DNA from: Rhizophagus irregularis
Lineage: Eukaryota > Glomeromycota > Glomeromycetes > Glomerales > Glomeraceae
NCBI RefSeq assembly: GCF_026210795.1
Contig: NC_089447.1
Coordinates: forward strand, 3,474,501-3,538,500
DNA length: 64,000 nt
Reading direction: 5' to 3'
Shown here: piece by piece, positions 19,912 through 31,611 of the stretch
How positions within the stretch are numbered: position 1 is the first letter of the stretch
Layout of the letters: each line of letters begins with the position of its first letter
The notes under the pieces: model-generated
What the model was told of the DNA's origin: nothing
Database searches by the model: none
The model's input: only the letters and a program-made list of their open reading frames with translations
Made by a program: the position numbers and the translations under genes

Positions 19912-22392
19912 ATGGAAATTATGAATAGCAAAAATTCTTTTGATCCGACACCAAGATTAATATCTAGTCCTATTCAAATTTTGTTTTTCCCTTTTAGTAT
20001 AGATAAGGAATTTTGTGATTGTGGAAATGCATACTCAAATATAAGATTATTCCAAAAATACTGCAAAAATTGTTCATCTGAGTATATTAAGACAATAACT
20101 AATTTTAATGCATACTTAGATATTTATGATGGAAGTGGAAAACAAAACATAACGCTTGAGAATTCAAGTTTTAAACAAATAGTCAATAAGAATTCATCTT
20201 CTATTAAATATTTAAATTACTGTAAATTTTGTTGTTATGAACGAAGTGCTATTATTTGTTCAGTTTGTTATTTAATCTCTTTCACATGGATAGAATTTAC
20301 TTCTACTTTTCCAGTTCTTTACTTACCATGGTGGGATACTCATGGTCAATGTATAATTTGTAATTCAAAATTAATATTTAAATCAAATTGTCAAAAATGG
20401 TGTTCTTATTGTATCATAATTTACACTGGGTGTAGATATTGTTTAACAACAAATATTATTTTTGGAATTACAGAAAATTCTCAATGTAAGAAATGTAAAA
20501 GATTGTCATTGATTAATATCGATACGTTACCCGATGTGAAAAATATAAGAGAATATTTTCTAAGACTTAATACTCATAACTTTAATCAAATTGCTAATTA
20601 TGTAAATAATATTGACGAAAATTCTAATTTGTTGGAAATATATAGTTTTATAAAGATGCTTAATTATTTTCCTTTAAGTATTTTACTTTTACATATTGCA
20701 AATTTAGCAGGAAATAATGAAAATTCTTTATATTTAACTATACCAATTATGTTCATCCCTTTCAATAACAAAAGTAATCAATGTTATTGTTGTAAAAAAA
20801 ACTATTCTAAAACACTATTGTTCGAACAAAAATATTGCAAGGATTGCTTACAATGGTATATTAAATATGCAACTAGTAATACAGATAGTATTAAGACAGC
20901 AATTGGTAACTTGGATGTATGTATTAGAACAACTAATACTAATTGCGATAATCATAAACCAAGAAATTTGGATTTTTGCATTCGAGAGTGGTGTGAAAAT
21001 TGCTCTGAAATTTTATATTTCAAACAAATTGTCACAAATCAGCGATTTGATTTTAAAAATATGGATCATTTTTTTAAAAAAAATCGCAAAAAATCAATTT
21101 ATAAACAAAATGTATCAGATAACTTTTTTGAGTTTAAATTGTATTCCAATTATTATTCAATTTCTTTTGAATTTATAGAATCAACTTTGGTCAAAAATCA
21201 TATTCCAATACTTCATTTACCATGGTGGGATGCTCATAATCAATGTATAATTTGCAATTCAAAATTAAAATTTAAATCAAATTGTCAAAAATGGTGCTCA
21301 AATTGCTTTATAATTTATACTGGGTGTAGATATTGTTTAACAACAAATATTATTTTTGGAAATACAGAAAAATCTCAATGTATGAAATGTAAAAGATTGT
21401 CATTAATTGATATCAACATGAAAAATATTAAAGAACACTTTTTAAAACTCAACACTTGTAACTATAATCAAATTACTAATTACGTGAATAATATAGACAA
21501 GCATTCTAATCTACTGGAAATATATATTTTTATAAAGAAGCTTGAGTACTTTGATCTCAAAATGTATTCTCAAACAATTGAATATTTAGAGAACAATGAA
21601 GATTATTCAATTATGCCAATCATGTTCATTCCTTTTATTAATGATGAAGATCGATGTTATTGTTGTAAAAACATCTATTCTGAAACCCTATTCAAACAAA
21701 AGTATTGCAAGGATTGCTTATATTGGTGCATTAAGTATACTACTAGTAATTTGAATATTAAATGTGCAATTGATAATTTGGATGTATGTGTAAGAACAAC
21801 TAATACTAATTGTGATAAACATGAACCAAAAAATTTGGATTTTTGCATTCAAGGGTGGTGCGAAAATTGCACTGAAATCTTATATTTCAAACAAATAGTT
21901 ACAAAACAGAAATTTGATTTTGGTAATTTGGATCATTTTAATGAAGAAACCTGTAGATTATGCAAAAAATTAATGTACAAACAAAATGTACAAGATGACT
22001 TTTTTGAGTTTGAACTATGTTCCAATTGTTATTCAATTTCTTTTGAATTTTCAGAATCTATTCTAATTCTTTATTTACCATGGTGGGATGCTCGTAATAA
22101 ATGCATGATTTGTCATCAACCTCTAAAATCAAAATCTAGTTGTCAGAAATATTGTTCAAATTGCCTTATGGTTTATACTGGATGTAGGATTTGTTTAACA
22201 ACAAATATTATTTTTGGATATATTAATCAATCTCAATGTAAAAGATGCAAAAGAATTGAAAAAATTGCTTCTATTGATACCATTGATACCATTGTTGTCG
22301 ATAATGTCAGTGGAAATTCTAATATAGACGAATTTCTTAATTTTACAAAGTTCAACATGAATAATCAAGTTTATGATTATGTTAATAACTAG
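19912..22392 (+). pseudogene. Zinc-ribbon repeat kinase G1, N-terminal part (split gene)
   Basis: An open frame of 826 residues encodes the cysteine-rich N-terminal region of G1. It shows about three copies of a repeat near 290 residues long. Each copy carries CYCCK, YCKDC, CDKHEPKNLDFC, WCENC, CRLCKK, LCSNCYSISFEF, LPWWDAHNQCIICNS, QKWCSNC, YTGCRYCLTTNIIFG and QCKRCKR, a dense set of CxxC pairs expected to bind zinc. In the middle copy some pairs are lost (KKNRKKSIYKQN in place of ETCRLCKK). The frame should run on into a kinase as in G2, but after VNN a TAG at 22390-22392 comes from the first bases of an inserted element. The product, if made, is a truncated zinc-ribbon protein. Role unknown. 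Confidence 0.8.
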
Positions 22393-24638
22393 TGTACTTT
22401 TGGATATAGTGAGTGAGTTTTATACTAATACTACTAATAAATTAATAAAAGATTTTTTTATAACAATAGATTGTGTTTAGTGAGATTTATAAAAAATTTA
22501 ATGAGATTTCTTTTTAGTAATAGTTTGGTATAAAAAAATTTTCTGGGATTTTTTTTTAATAACAATATGTTGATAGTAGACAATTAACTTGTTAATAATT
22601 GTTTTTTAGTAAGATTTTTTTATAGTTCACAGTAACACTAATATTACTAGTAAGTAATATAAATGAAAGATTTTTATAACAATAGATTACATTTAATAAG
22701 GTTAATAAAAAAATTTTCTGAGATTTATTTTAATAACAATAGGTATGATAAATTTTTGGTGATTATTTTTTTTAGTAACAATAGATTGGTAATAGACAAT
22801 AAAAAATGTTATGAAAACATTAAAAACTGAACTGATAATGAATTGGTAAATCAGATCAGTTTTGGTCACAGTAATAATTGTCTATTACCAATCTATTGCT
22901 ATTAAAAAAAAATCACCAAAAATTTTATCATATCTATTGTTATTTAAATAAATCCCAGAAAATTTTATATATTGTACTATACTAATTTGTCATAAAAAAA
23001 TTCCAGAAACTGATCTATTATATTAATAAAAAATCTAAAAAATTTTTTATATCTCTCCATTATAATATAGTAGTACTGATCTGTTGTTATCAAAAAAATT
23101 TTTTATATTGATTTATTGACTCTATTGTTAAAAAAAAATTCAGAAAATATATTTATATCAATCTATTATTAAAAAAAAAGTTAAAATTTTTTTATATCTA
23201 TTCATTGTACTATACCAATCTAATGTTATTAAAAAAAGTCTCAGTAAATTTTTTGTATTGATCTATTGTTATTAAAAAAAATCTCCCAAAATTTTTTTAT
23301 ATGTCATTAAATATAATCTATTTATAAAAAATCTTTTATTAACTCATTAAACTAACTATTAATACCTATTAGTAGTAGTATTACTGGAAAAAATCTTACT
23401 AAAAAACAATTATTAATTGAACAAATTAATAATCAGTTGTCTATTACCAATCTATTGTTATTAAAAAAAATCACAAAAAAATTTATTAAATTAGTCCATT
23501 GTACTATACCTATCTATTGTTATTAAAATAATCCCAGAAAATTTTATATCTAGTAACTATTGTACTATACCAATCTAGTATTGTTATTAAAAAAAAATCC
23601 TTAAAATTTTTTATTTCTATCCATTATACCATACTGATCTATTGTTATTAAAAAAAATCCAGAAAATTTTATACTGATATAATGACTTATTGCTAAAAAA
23701 AAATCCCAGAAAATATATTCATATCAATCTATTATTAAAAAAAAGAATTCAGAAATATTTTTTTATATCTATACATTGTATTATACCAATCTGTTATTAT
23801 TAAAATAGATCCCAGAAAATTTTATTATATCTATCTATTGTACTATACCATTCTATTATATCTCAAAAAATTTTTTTATTAACCTTATTAAATGTAATTA
23901 AAATCTTTTATTATCATTACTTATTAGTAATATTAGTGTTACTATGTTGAAGATAGGGCCGTCTGGCTAAGATAACGCATTACAAATGTTGTCTACCTAC
24001 TGAGTCTAACGATCACTCGACAGTGCACACGTGGGGTACTATACGTATGACGAGTGGTTTGTAGTTTAATTATATTAGAGTAGCTTTTAGAATCATACTA
24101 TGTATACATATTCTTTTATTTTTCTACTTTAATAAAACTGCAAATGCGCTGCGATTAAAAAAAAAAGTAATATTAGTGTTACTGTGAACTGTAAAAAAAT
24201 TATTAACTTCCGTTAATAAGTTACCAATCTATTGAAATTAAAAAATAAATCACAGAAAATTTTTATTATATCTATCTATTGTGCTATACCAATATATTGT
24301 TATTAAGGAAGAATTCCAAAAAAATTTTATTATATCATCTATTATATGATACCAATTTACTGTTATTAAAAAAAAATTCCAAAAAATTTATTACATCTAT
24401 TTATTGTACTATAGTTAACCCTATTGTACTATTACTACTATGCTGATATATCGTTATTAAAAAAAAATTCTAGAAAATTTTTTATACAAAGCTATTCTTA
24501 TTAAAAAAAATTTCATAAAATTTTTTCATAAATCTCACTAAACACAATCTATTGTTATAAAAAAATCTTTTATTAATTTATTAGTAGTATAAGTATGCTT
24601 TTAAAATAAACTCACCCATTATATCCAAAAGTACACTA
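22390..24638. mobile_element. Inverted-repeat element inside G1
   Basis: Both ends carry TAGTGTACTTTTGGATATA in inverted orientation (22390 on; reverse at 24620-24638), and the similarity runs on for over 100 bp (ATAACAATAGATTGTGTTTAG on both sides). The interior is a degenerate satellite of roughly 60-bp units with CCAATCTATTGTTATTAAAA and CCCAGAAAATTTT. It also has an internal hairpin centred near 22830. No ORF. A SINE at 23947 is nested in it. No target-site duplication at the gene junction could be fixed. Confidence 0.7.
23947..24165 (+). mobile_element. SINE-like retroposon with poly(A) tail
   Basis: A 219-bp insertion with higher GC than its surroundings starts TTGAAGATAGGGCCGTCTGG and ends GCGATT followed by a run of A. 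It is flanked by a 21-bp direct repeat with one mismatch, starting AGTAATATTAGTGTTACT (23926-23946 and 24166-24186). Long duplication plus poly(A) indicates LINE-mediated insertion. The head contains TGGCTAAGATAAC, a possible RNA polymerase III A box, and GATCACTCG, a weak B-box candidate, so tRNA origin is possible but not shown. Confidence 0.75.
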
Positions 24639-24639
24639 A

Positions 24640-25870
24640 TATAATTAAAAAAAAATCATTTTTTTTTTAATTTTTAATAACAAAAACGTCAAGTCTGACG
24701 TTTTTAATTAAAAAAATATTTTTTTTTGATTTTTAATAACAAAAAACGTCAAGTCTGACGTTTTTAATTAAAAAAAATATTTTTTTTTGATTTTTAATAA
24801 CAAAAAACGTCAAGTCTGATGTTTTTAATTAAAAAAAATATTTTTTTTTTGATTTTTAATAACAAAAAACGTCAAGTCTGACGTTTTTAATTAAAAAAAT
24901 CACTTTTTTTTTATTTTTAATAACAAAAAACGTCAAGTTTGACGTTTTTAATTAAAAAAAATATTTTTTTTGATTTTTAATAACAAAAAACGTCAAGTCT
25001 GACGTTTTTAATTAAAAAATATATTTTTTTTTTGATTTTTAATAACAAAAAACGTCAAGTCTGACGTTTTTAATTAAAAAAAATATTTTTTTTGATTTTT
25101 AATAACAAAAAACGTCAAGTCTGACGTTTTTAATTAAAAAAAAATCATTTTTTTTGCAAAAAACGTCAAGTCTGACATTTTTGATTAATAAAATCATTTT
25201 TTTTGATTTTTAATAACAAAAAACGTCAAGTCTGACGTTTTTAATTAAAAAAAATATTTTTTTTTGATTTTTAATAACAAAAAACGTCAAGTCTGACGTT
25301 TTTAATTAAAAAAAAATCATTTTTTTTGATTTTAATAACAAAAAACGTCAAGTCTGACGTTTTTAATTAAAAAAAATATTTTTTTTTTGATTTTTAATAA
25401 CAAAAAACGTCAAGTCTGACGTTTTTAATTAAAAAAAATATTTTTTTTTGATTTTTAATAACAAAAAACGTCAAGTCTGACGTTTTTAATTAAAAAAAAT
25501 ATTTTTTTTGATTTTTAATAACAAAAAACGTCAAGTCTGACGTTTTTAATTAAAATATATATATATTTTTTTTGATTTTTAATAACAAAAAACGTCAAGT
25601 CTGACGTTTTTAATTAAAAAATATATTTTTTTTTTGATTTTTAATAACAAAAAACGTCAAGTCTGACGTTTTTAATTAAAAAAAAATCATTTTTTTTGAT
25701 TTTAATAACAAAAAACGTCAAGTCTGACATTTTTGATTAATAAAATCATTTTTTTTTGATTTTTAATAACAAAAAACGTCAAGTCTGACTTTTTTAATTA
25801 AAAAATTTAATTTTTTTTTGTTTTTTAATCAAGTTTTTGACATTTTTAATTAAAAAAAAAAATTTTTCAC
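24640..25870. repeat. 60-bp satellite with an ACGTCA/TGACGT palindrome
   Basis: About nineteen tandem units of close to 60 bp, plus a degenerate last one. Each is built from GATTTTTAATAACAAAA, then the palindromic core ACGTCAAGTCTGACGT, then TTTTAATT and runs of A and T. The cores are nearly identical; length variation sits in the homopolymers. The array lies in the compound insertion that splits G1. Each core contains two TGACGT half sites of the kind bound by bZIP (CRE-type) factors. Confidence 0.9.
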
Positions 25871-25985
25871 ATTTTAATAAAAAATGATCAACATACTATT
25901 TCATGATCTGTCAAGTTAACATTCTTTTTGAGCAGCACAGTTAAACTCAGCGCAAAAAGTTTCCATAGTGAATGTTCACTTTCTC

Positions 25986-26050
25986 TGTACATGTACATGT
26001 ACATGTTCATGTTCTTGCTCTTGTACTTGTACATGTACATGTACAGTACT
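25986..26050. repeat. Microsatellite of CATGTA repeats
   Basis: Imperfect repeats of ACATGT, TTCATG and TTGTAC hexamers give a short simple-sequence tract. It is non-coding. Confidence 0.7.
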
Positions 26051-26339
26051 GTACTAATATTTAAGATTAAACCGAGAGTTTTTTACGAAAAAGGCAATTT
26101 TTTTTGTATCCATGGCAACTATGCATGTGGATGATTTTCAAAAACGGAATAGAAAATTTTGGTGAAAATCTGACTGAAATGAAATGATCAACCAAAATTT
26201 TTGCTTTTTAAAGTAAAAAATCGCCTTAAAATCCTACTTGGGTGTTAATATTAACAAAAATTCTAAGATCCATGAACTCTCTCTCCTTTCTCTCACTTTT
26301 CTTAATGGAAATAATATTTCACTCATTTTAAAATACTCG

Positions 26340-27315
26340 TATTTAAAGAAGTTGCCCTAAATACCTGGTTAAAACACCAACTTGGTTTCCGCTACTTGTC
26401 TCTATTGGGTCCAGCGGCACTTGTTCATATGTTTTGAACGACTTTGGTTATAAGGTTGAAGATTCCAAGCTGGAAGGAAGAAATTTCCATTTCGCTCAGT
26501 GGTGAAAGTTCGCTTTCTTAATAATAAGGGGTTGTTCCTGGTGATAGTTTGGTGAAATTTCCCTCTTTACCTAGGTTTTTACTCCTTTGGGTTGGTTTTC
26601 CTAGGGTTATGAATTTTTCTTATTTTTTTGGTGAATTTTTCTCGTCTTTCTTTTTTGCCTTCTGCTTTTTGGAGTTTTTCTGGGGGGTAGGGGGGTATCC
26701 CAAAATTGATCGACATCAGGTGGTTTGTAGATCTTTTCTTTTGAGAGAGTTGGGTGTAATTTAAGGAGGGTGCAGATCTTGGTGATCAGTTTTTGGTCAG
26801 GTGAGGTCAAGGTGGCACATGTTTGGACTATCATGAGTTTTTACTGCGGTTTAGTTTAGATTGGAGGGATCGTTCGAAATGAGGTGGGTGTCCTTTCAGG
26901 GATTGCATGACACTAAAAAGTTCCCCTTTAGTTTACTCTTAGGTAGTTTGTTAACTCTGGTAATATAGTCACTTGGAGAATTTATTTTTATCGACCAGTG
27001 TGGGGGGATTTTTCCAACCAGGGGCTGGCGGTTCAGTTTGATAATCTGCGGGGTACAGGCTTCAACTTACCAAAACTTAGGTTTACCTAGGCGAGAGTAT
27101 GGGAGGCAGTGGCGTTATCTGGGTTTTTGTGTCGTGGGGTCTAATTTTAGTATCTCACATTATACCTTCTTCCTGTTAATTGCCCACCGGTTTGAGTAGA
27201 TTATTTTTGCGTGTAGTTTAGTTAATATTTTTGTCAATTTTGACTTATATGTAATTTTCTACTTATAATCGCGTCCATGTTAGGTTTCTAACTGGAACCC
27301 ATTAAAAAAAATAAA
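26340..27315 (+). mobile_element. Retroelement-like fragment at the 3' side of the G1 insertion
   Basis: A block of about 1 kb is clearly richer in G and C than its surroundings and ends in CCCATTAAAAAAAATAAAAAT immediately before gene sequence resumes at 27316. The A-rich 3' end at the junction suggests a retroposon tail. No reverse transcriptase or other recognisable protein is present. The open frames near 26549-26834 are low-complexity. Confidence 0.4.
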
Positions 27316-29062
27316 AATATTAACAAAAATTCTAATCCGTTAAATATATATAAGAATGATTTTGCTTTAAAACTAAAAATAGAGTGGGTTCCATATTCTC
27401 GAATTACAAATTTAAAGGAAATAGCAGAAGGAGGATATGGTAAAATTTATAAAGCATCAATTAATGGAAATATTGTTGCAGTAAAAGAGTTTCTAAATTC
27501 TCAAGATCCTAGTAAATATTTTTTAAATGAGGTAATTATTTGATCCTATAATATTTTATGAAGTAAATATTTATTTATTTTTAATAATTTTTACAATTTA
27601 GATAAAATCACTTTATCAATGTTATGATAATAAATTTGAATATATTATTAAATGTCATGGTATTACAAAAAATCCTATGACAGATAAATTTATGTTTATC
27701 ATGAAGTATGCAAATGGAGGTGATTTACATAATTATTTACAAAAGAATTTTACAAAGATTACATGGAAGAAAAAAATGCATATCTTATGGAGGATTTCGG
27801 ATGGGTATTTATAATTTAATTTATTTATAACGTATATTTTATGATATCAAATCAATTTATTTGTTTTATTTAGGCTTCAAACTATCCATGAAAAAGATTT
27901 TATACATCGAGATTTTCATAGTGGTAATATATTAGTTGAAATAACTGAAATTGATTCATGTATAATTGACCAATATTTGATTGGAGATTTAGGATTATCA
28001 CAACCTGCGAATAATACTTTATCAAACAATGAAATATATGGAGTTATACCATACGTTGCTCCAGAAATATTTAAAGGAGCTGCATTTTCAAAAGCATCTG
28101 ATATTTACAGCATGGGTATGATTATGTGGGAATTGACAACTGGTTGTAAACCCTTTGCTAATATTGATGAGGATGATGTTCATTTAGTTTATAAAATTAT
28201 TGATGGAATAAGACCTGAAATTACAGATGATACTCCTGAAGATTTTGTTAATTTAATTAAGAAGTGTTGGAATCCTGAACCTAGAAAAAGACCTTCAGCA
28301 AAAAGAATTTGCGAAAGTTTTAACCTTTGGGCAAATATGGAAAAAGATGTTGATCAATTTAATCAAGCTGAGGAAATACGATTAGAGCTAATTCAATCTA
28401 AGTTGCTTGGACCAGAATCTATTGGAAAATTTCATTCGAAAGCGACCTATACAAGCAGACCATTAAGTTCTTTTATTTCCACATCTACTAATACATCAAT
28501 GAATTCATTTAAACAAGGTATGTATAATAATGTGTTTATTAAATATATTTTAGATTAATTGATGAGTATTAATATTGCCAGTTTAGTTAAATTATAAATT
28601 TGAAATATTAATTGAATTATCGGATAATAACTTAGATGATTATTTGTTAATTATTATTTAATTCATTTTAGGATATGTAACAAAAGAATACGAGATTGAT
28701 ATAAATGATATTCAAAGGTATGAATGAAAAATTACGAAAATTTATTTTATAATATTACTAACATTAATACATTATAATTATAATTGTAGGCCAAGTAGAG
28801 ATTTTATAATTGAAAATTCAAACACCCAGCAAGTAATTTATACTAGCAAACCATTAAGCAAATTAATTTCAGAAATAAATCCTTCAAGAAAGCGGAATAT
28901 TGAAGACGAAACTCAAGCTAATGGAGTTGTTAGTAAGTAAAATTTTTATTTATATATGAATGCAATAATTATATACATCGTAAATATAATATATTTTTAT
29001 TTACAAAAACAGGAAAGCACGTTAAAATTAGTAACGAAATTAACACAGAATCTCAAGAGTAA
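27316..29062 (+). pseudogene. Protein kinase part of the split gene G1
   Basis: The interrupted G1 frame resumes at 27316. Exons 27316-27531, 27602-27804, 27874-28517, 28672-28717, 28790-28932 and 29013-29062 join in frame with GT-AG introns to a TAA stop. They encode a complete TKL-like kinase domain: glycine loop AEGGYGKIYKAS, lysine in VAVKEF, HRDFHSGN catalytic loop, GDLGLS (DLG for DFG), PYVAPE, and RPSAKRICESF near the end. A 130-residue tail ends with QESQE-type residues. All splice sites and catalytic residues are intact, so only the 4.9-kb insertion breaks this gene. The kinase half could still be expressed if the insert supplies a promoter, but none is identified. Confidence 0.8.
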
Positions 29063-29416
29063 TAAATTCATTTAGAAAAATCAAATTTTATTTATTTATT
29101 TATTTACTAGCAGTGAATCATTGCTTCACACCGGGAATAATGTTTTTAATCAATATATGATAAATTATGTGTATAAAGTATATTATATACTAAATAAGCA
29201 GAGATATATCTATAGATTATTTTAGTGAAAAAATGAATAGAGACTATATGTTAAAATAGTAATTGTTTTTTTTTTTATTTTACAATTAAATTTATTCTAT
29301 TTTATTAAATATTTAAAAATGATCTTTTTTTATCTTTCATATATTGACGCTTTTATTTTAGTCCTAAATTTGTAGTAGGAAAAGGCTATATATCATGCGA
29401 TTACTTCTGCGTGACC

Positions 29417-29733
29417 GACGACCATAGCGTCGCCTCCAAAAAATGGTAGCCGGATTATTTTGCCGGTTCTTTAGTGTTAGGGTTAGGATTAGGGTTGGGA
29501 TTAGGGTAAGGGGATTAGGATTAGGATTAGGGTAAGGGGATTAAGGGTTAAGAATTCGTCACATAATGTCACACCTAACGTTTCTTTAATTTTATAATTA
29601 TTCTGAGGACTTAGAAAATTTTTTATACGTAAAGTACTAAATGTCACGTATTATTTATCACCTCTCAATAATATATGTAACCCGGCAAATTAGAACCGGC
29701 TACCATTTTTTGGAGGCGACGCTAGGGTGGTTT
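29417..29733. mobile_element. MULE-like MITE carrying telomere-like repeats
   Basis: Long inverted ends meet at TAGCGTCGCCTCCAAAAAAT, followed by GGTAGCCGG on both sides. The flanks share GCGTGACC (29409-29416 and 29734-29741). The same ends, with minor changes, bound the element at 34501-35666. The interior includes repeats of TTAGGG type. A further outer match TATATATCAT (29387 and 29742) suggests a more complicated history. Confidence 0.65.
29475..29551 (+). repeat. Interstitial telomere-like repeats
   Basis: About ten imperfect units of TTAGGG, GATTAGGG and TAAGGGGATTAGG in a row, inside the small element at 29417-29733. TTAGGG is the usual telomeric unit of filamentous fungi. The array is short and degenerate, so it is interstitial and not a chromosome end. 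Confidence 0.8.
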
Positions 29734-30567
29734 GCGTGACCTATATATCATATTAATTTACGCGAATTTTTTAATATTTATTTAAATTTTCAAATCTCTA
29801 ATTCTTTTTTTGTTATATCTTTTTCAACTTTCTCCATATTTTCAATTTCCATTAAGATGGAATTTTCGAAATTTTCCATTAAATTCTTTTTAATAAAGAT
29901 GTTTCTTAATGGCAACTTATGTTTTTGTGTAAAAAGATTTCATTTTTAACTTTTTTTTCATGTTTTTTTACCAATTACTATCTTTTAACTATACCTTTTC
30001 TCTCTAAAAAAAAATTAGTCAAGTGATCAACTATATGTAAAAAGATTTTGAACGAATTAAAAAAATATCATTTGAGAATGAGTAATTTGCTTAAATATAA
30101 AAAGAATAAAAGAATAATTATTTATTTAATAACTGAATCAAAAAAATTTTTTATCTTTTATAAAAAACGAAAAAAGGAAAAAATAACAGATATATTTATT
30201 TTAACTAAAAACCAAGCGAGCCAGAAAAACTGACCAAAATTTCATTAACCGGCATACAAATCTCACATAATTATGAACTCAATAGTATATTCAATTTATT
30301 TATATGGAAGAGTATCTAAATATCAAAGGTAATTTTTAATTATATAGATTTATTTATATTTACTGTATTTAAACTTAATTTTGTTAATAAATTTTTGAAT
30401 TTATTTATCTTATTAATTATTCAAGTATCAACCAATACAATGACCAATATAAATTTTTCGTATCCACTGCATAAAGTCGAACATTGGTATCCCATTACAA
30501 ATCTATGTACGTAGAGATATAGCGCAGGAGCAAAAATTACTATTTACTTCATATATTGTATTTCTCT

Positions 30568-30801
30568 AGGACCCAGAAATATATATATAGGGGTCAGGTG
30601 ATGAAAAAAATTTTTTACTATGAGCTGTACGCATTTTTTCAGGGCCGGAATTATGATAATGCCAGTCGGTTACTATAATAGGAAATAAAATTCTGACTGG
30701 CATTATCAAAAATTATCTAAAAAAGGAAAGATTTTCATGATTTTTTTAGTTCAAAATACGCAAACTCAAACCTGACCCTTTTATATATATTTCTGGGTCC
30801 T
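30568..30801. mobile_element. hAT-like MITE copy b, 234 bp
   Basis: Inverted ends AGGACCCAGAAATATATATA (matching on both sides) are flanked by an exact 8-bp duplication ATTTCTCT (30560-30567 and 30802-30809). The interior contains CAGGGCCGGAATTATG and further matches to the copies at 15003 and 37316. Nested in the mariner-like element. Confidence 0.85.
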
Positions 30802-31611
30802 ATTTCTCTAATAATCTATATAACTAAAAAAATTTGTAGAGCAGTCTCCAATAAATAAATAACATGAAAACTCATGCCGTAATATGATTTGATTGGTTGC
30901 GATGGGCTAATCCAATTCGGATTTTTTTTTATTATTCCACTTTGAAATTTTCTTAGCTTTTTTTTTCAAAATTCAAACCAAAATTTATTTTTTTAATTTT
31001 TTAAACAGAAATTTTGTTTTAATTTTTCCTTTTTCGGCTTTTTTTTCAAACTGATTTTTTTTTTCAAATTTTCAGTGGGTTTTTTTTTTCAAACAGAATT
31101 TTTCTTTCAAATATTATCTAATATATTTAACTTTACCTTTTTCGGTTTTTTTCAAACTGAAACTTTTTTCCCTTTTTTTCGTTTTGAAAAAAAAAAAAAT
31201 TTTCATTTCATCAAGTGATCGGATTGGCGTTGCAAGGCCACGGATAAGCGCTTTTTTTTTCTCCATTTCTTTATTTTTTTTTACTAATTTTTCCCCTTAA
31301 TTTTTTTTTTCGTCCCTAGACCTTTTAGGTTCTGATTGGGATCGGCCCGTCTGTTTTTTTCTTATTTATTATTTTTACTAATTTTTTTCCCTTAATCATT
31401 TTTTTTTCGCTCATCTCTTAGGTTTGGATCGGGATCATTTTCTTATTTGAATAAATTATAATCTTTTAATTTGAATAAATATAAATACAATTAATTAATA
31501 TATAATCATTATACATAATAATTATGTATTATTTGTGCACAATTTATTATAATTTATTGTATGGTTTTAAGTCCATTGATTCCGGTGCGAAGCAACGAGT
31601 GACTGCTAGTA

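Larger units (their letters stand above)
29107..31609. mobile_element. Tc1/mariner-like element with CTAGCAGT ends
   Basis: The left end CTAGCAGTGAATCATTGCTT and the reversed right end CTAGCAGTCACTCGTTGCTT share an inverted repeat continuing to CACCGG. Both are flanked by TA, the duplication of Tc1/mariner elements. The 2.5-kb interior has no transposase ORF, has pyrimidine-rich stretches (30900-31440), and contains two younger insertions at 29417 and 30568. Confidence 0.55.

Noticed and set aside
20867-21178. 103-codon frame within G1
   Set aside because: Overlaps the zinc-ribbon frame in another phase and has a hydrophobic composition typical of a shadow.
24640-25870. CRISPR-like repeat array
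   Set aside because: Units are contiguous, with only A/T runs between palindromic cores and no unique spacers. This is satellite DNA in a eukaryotic genome.
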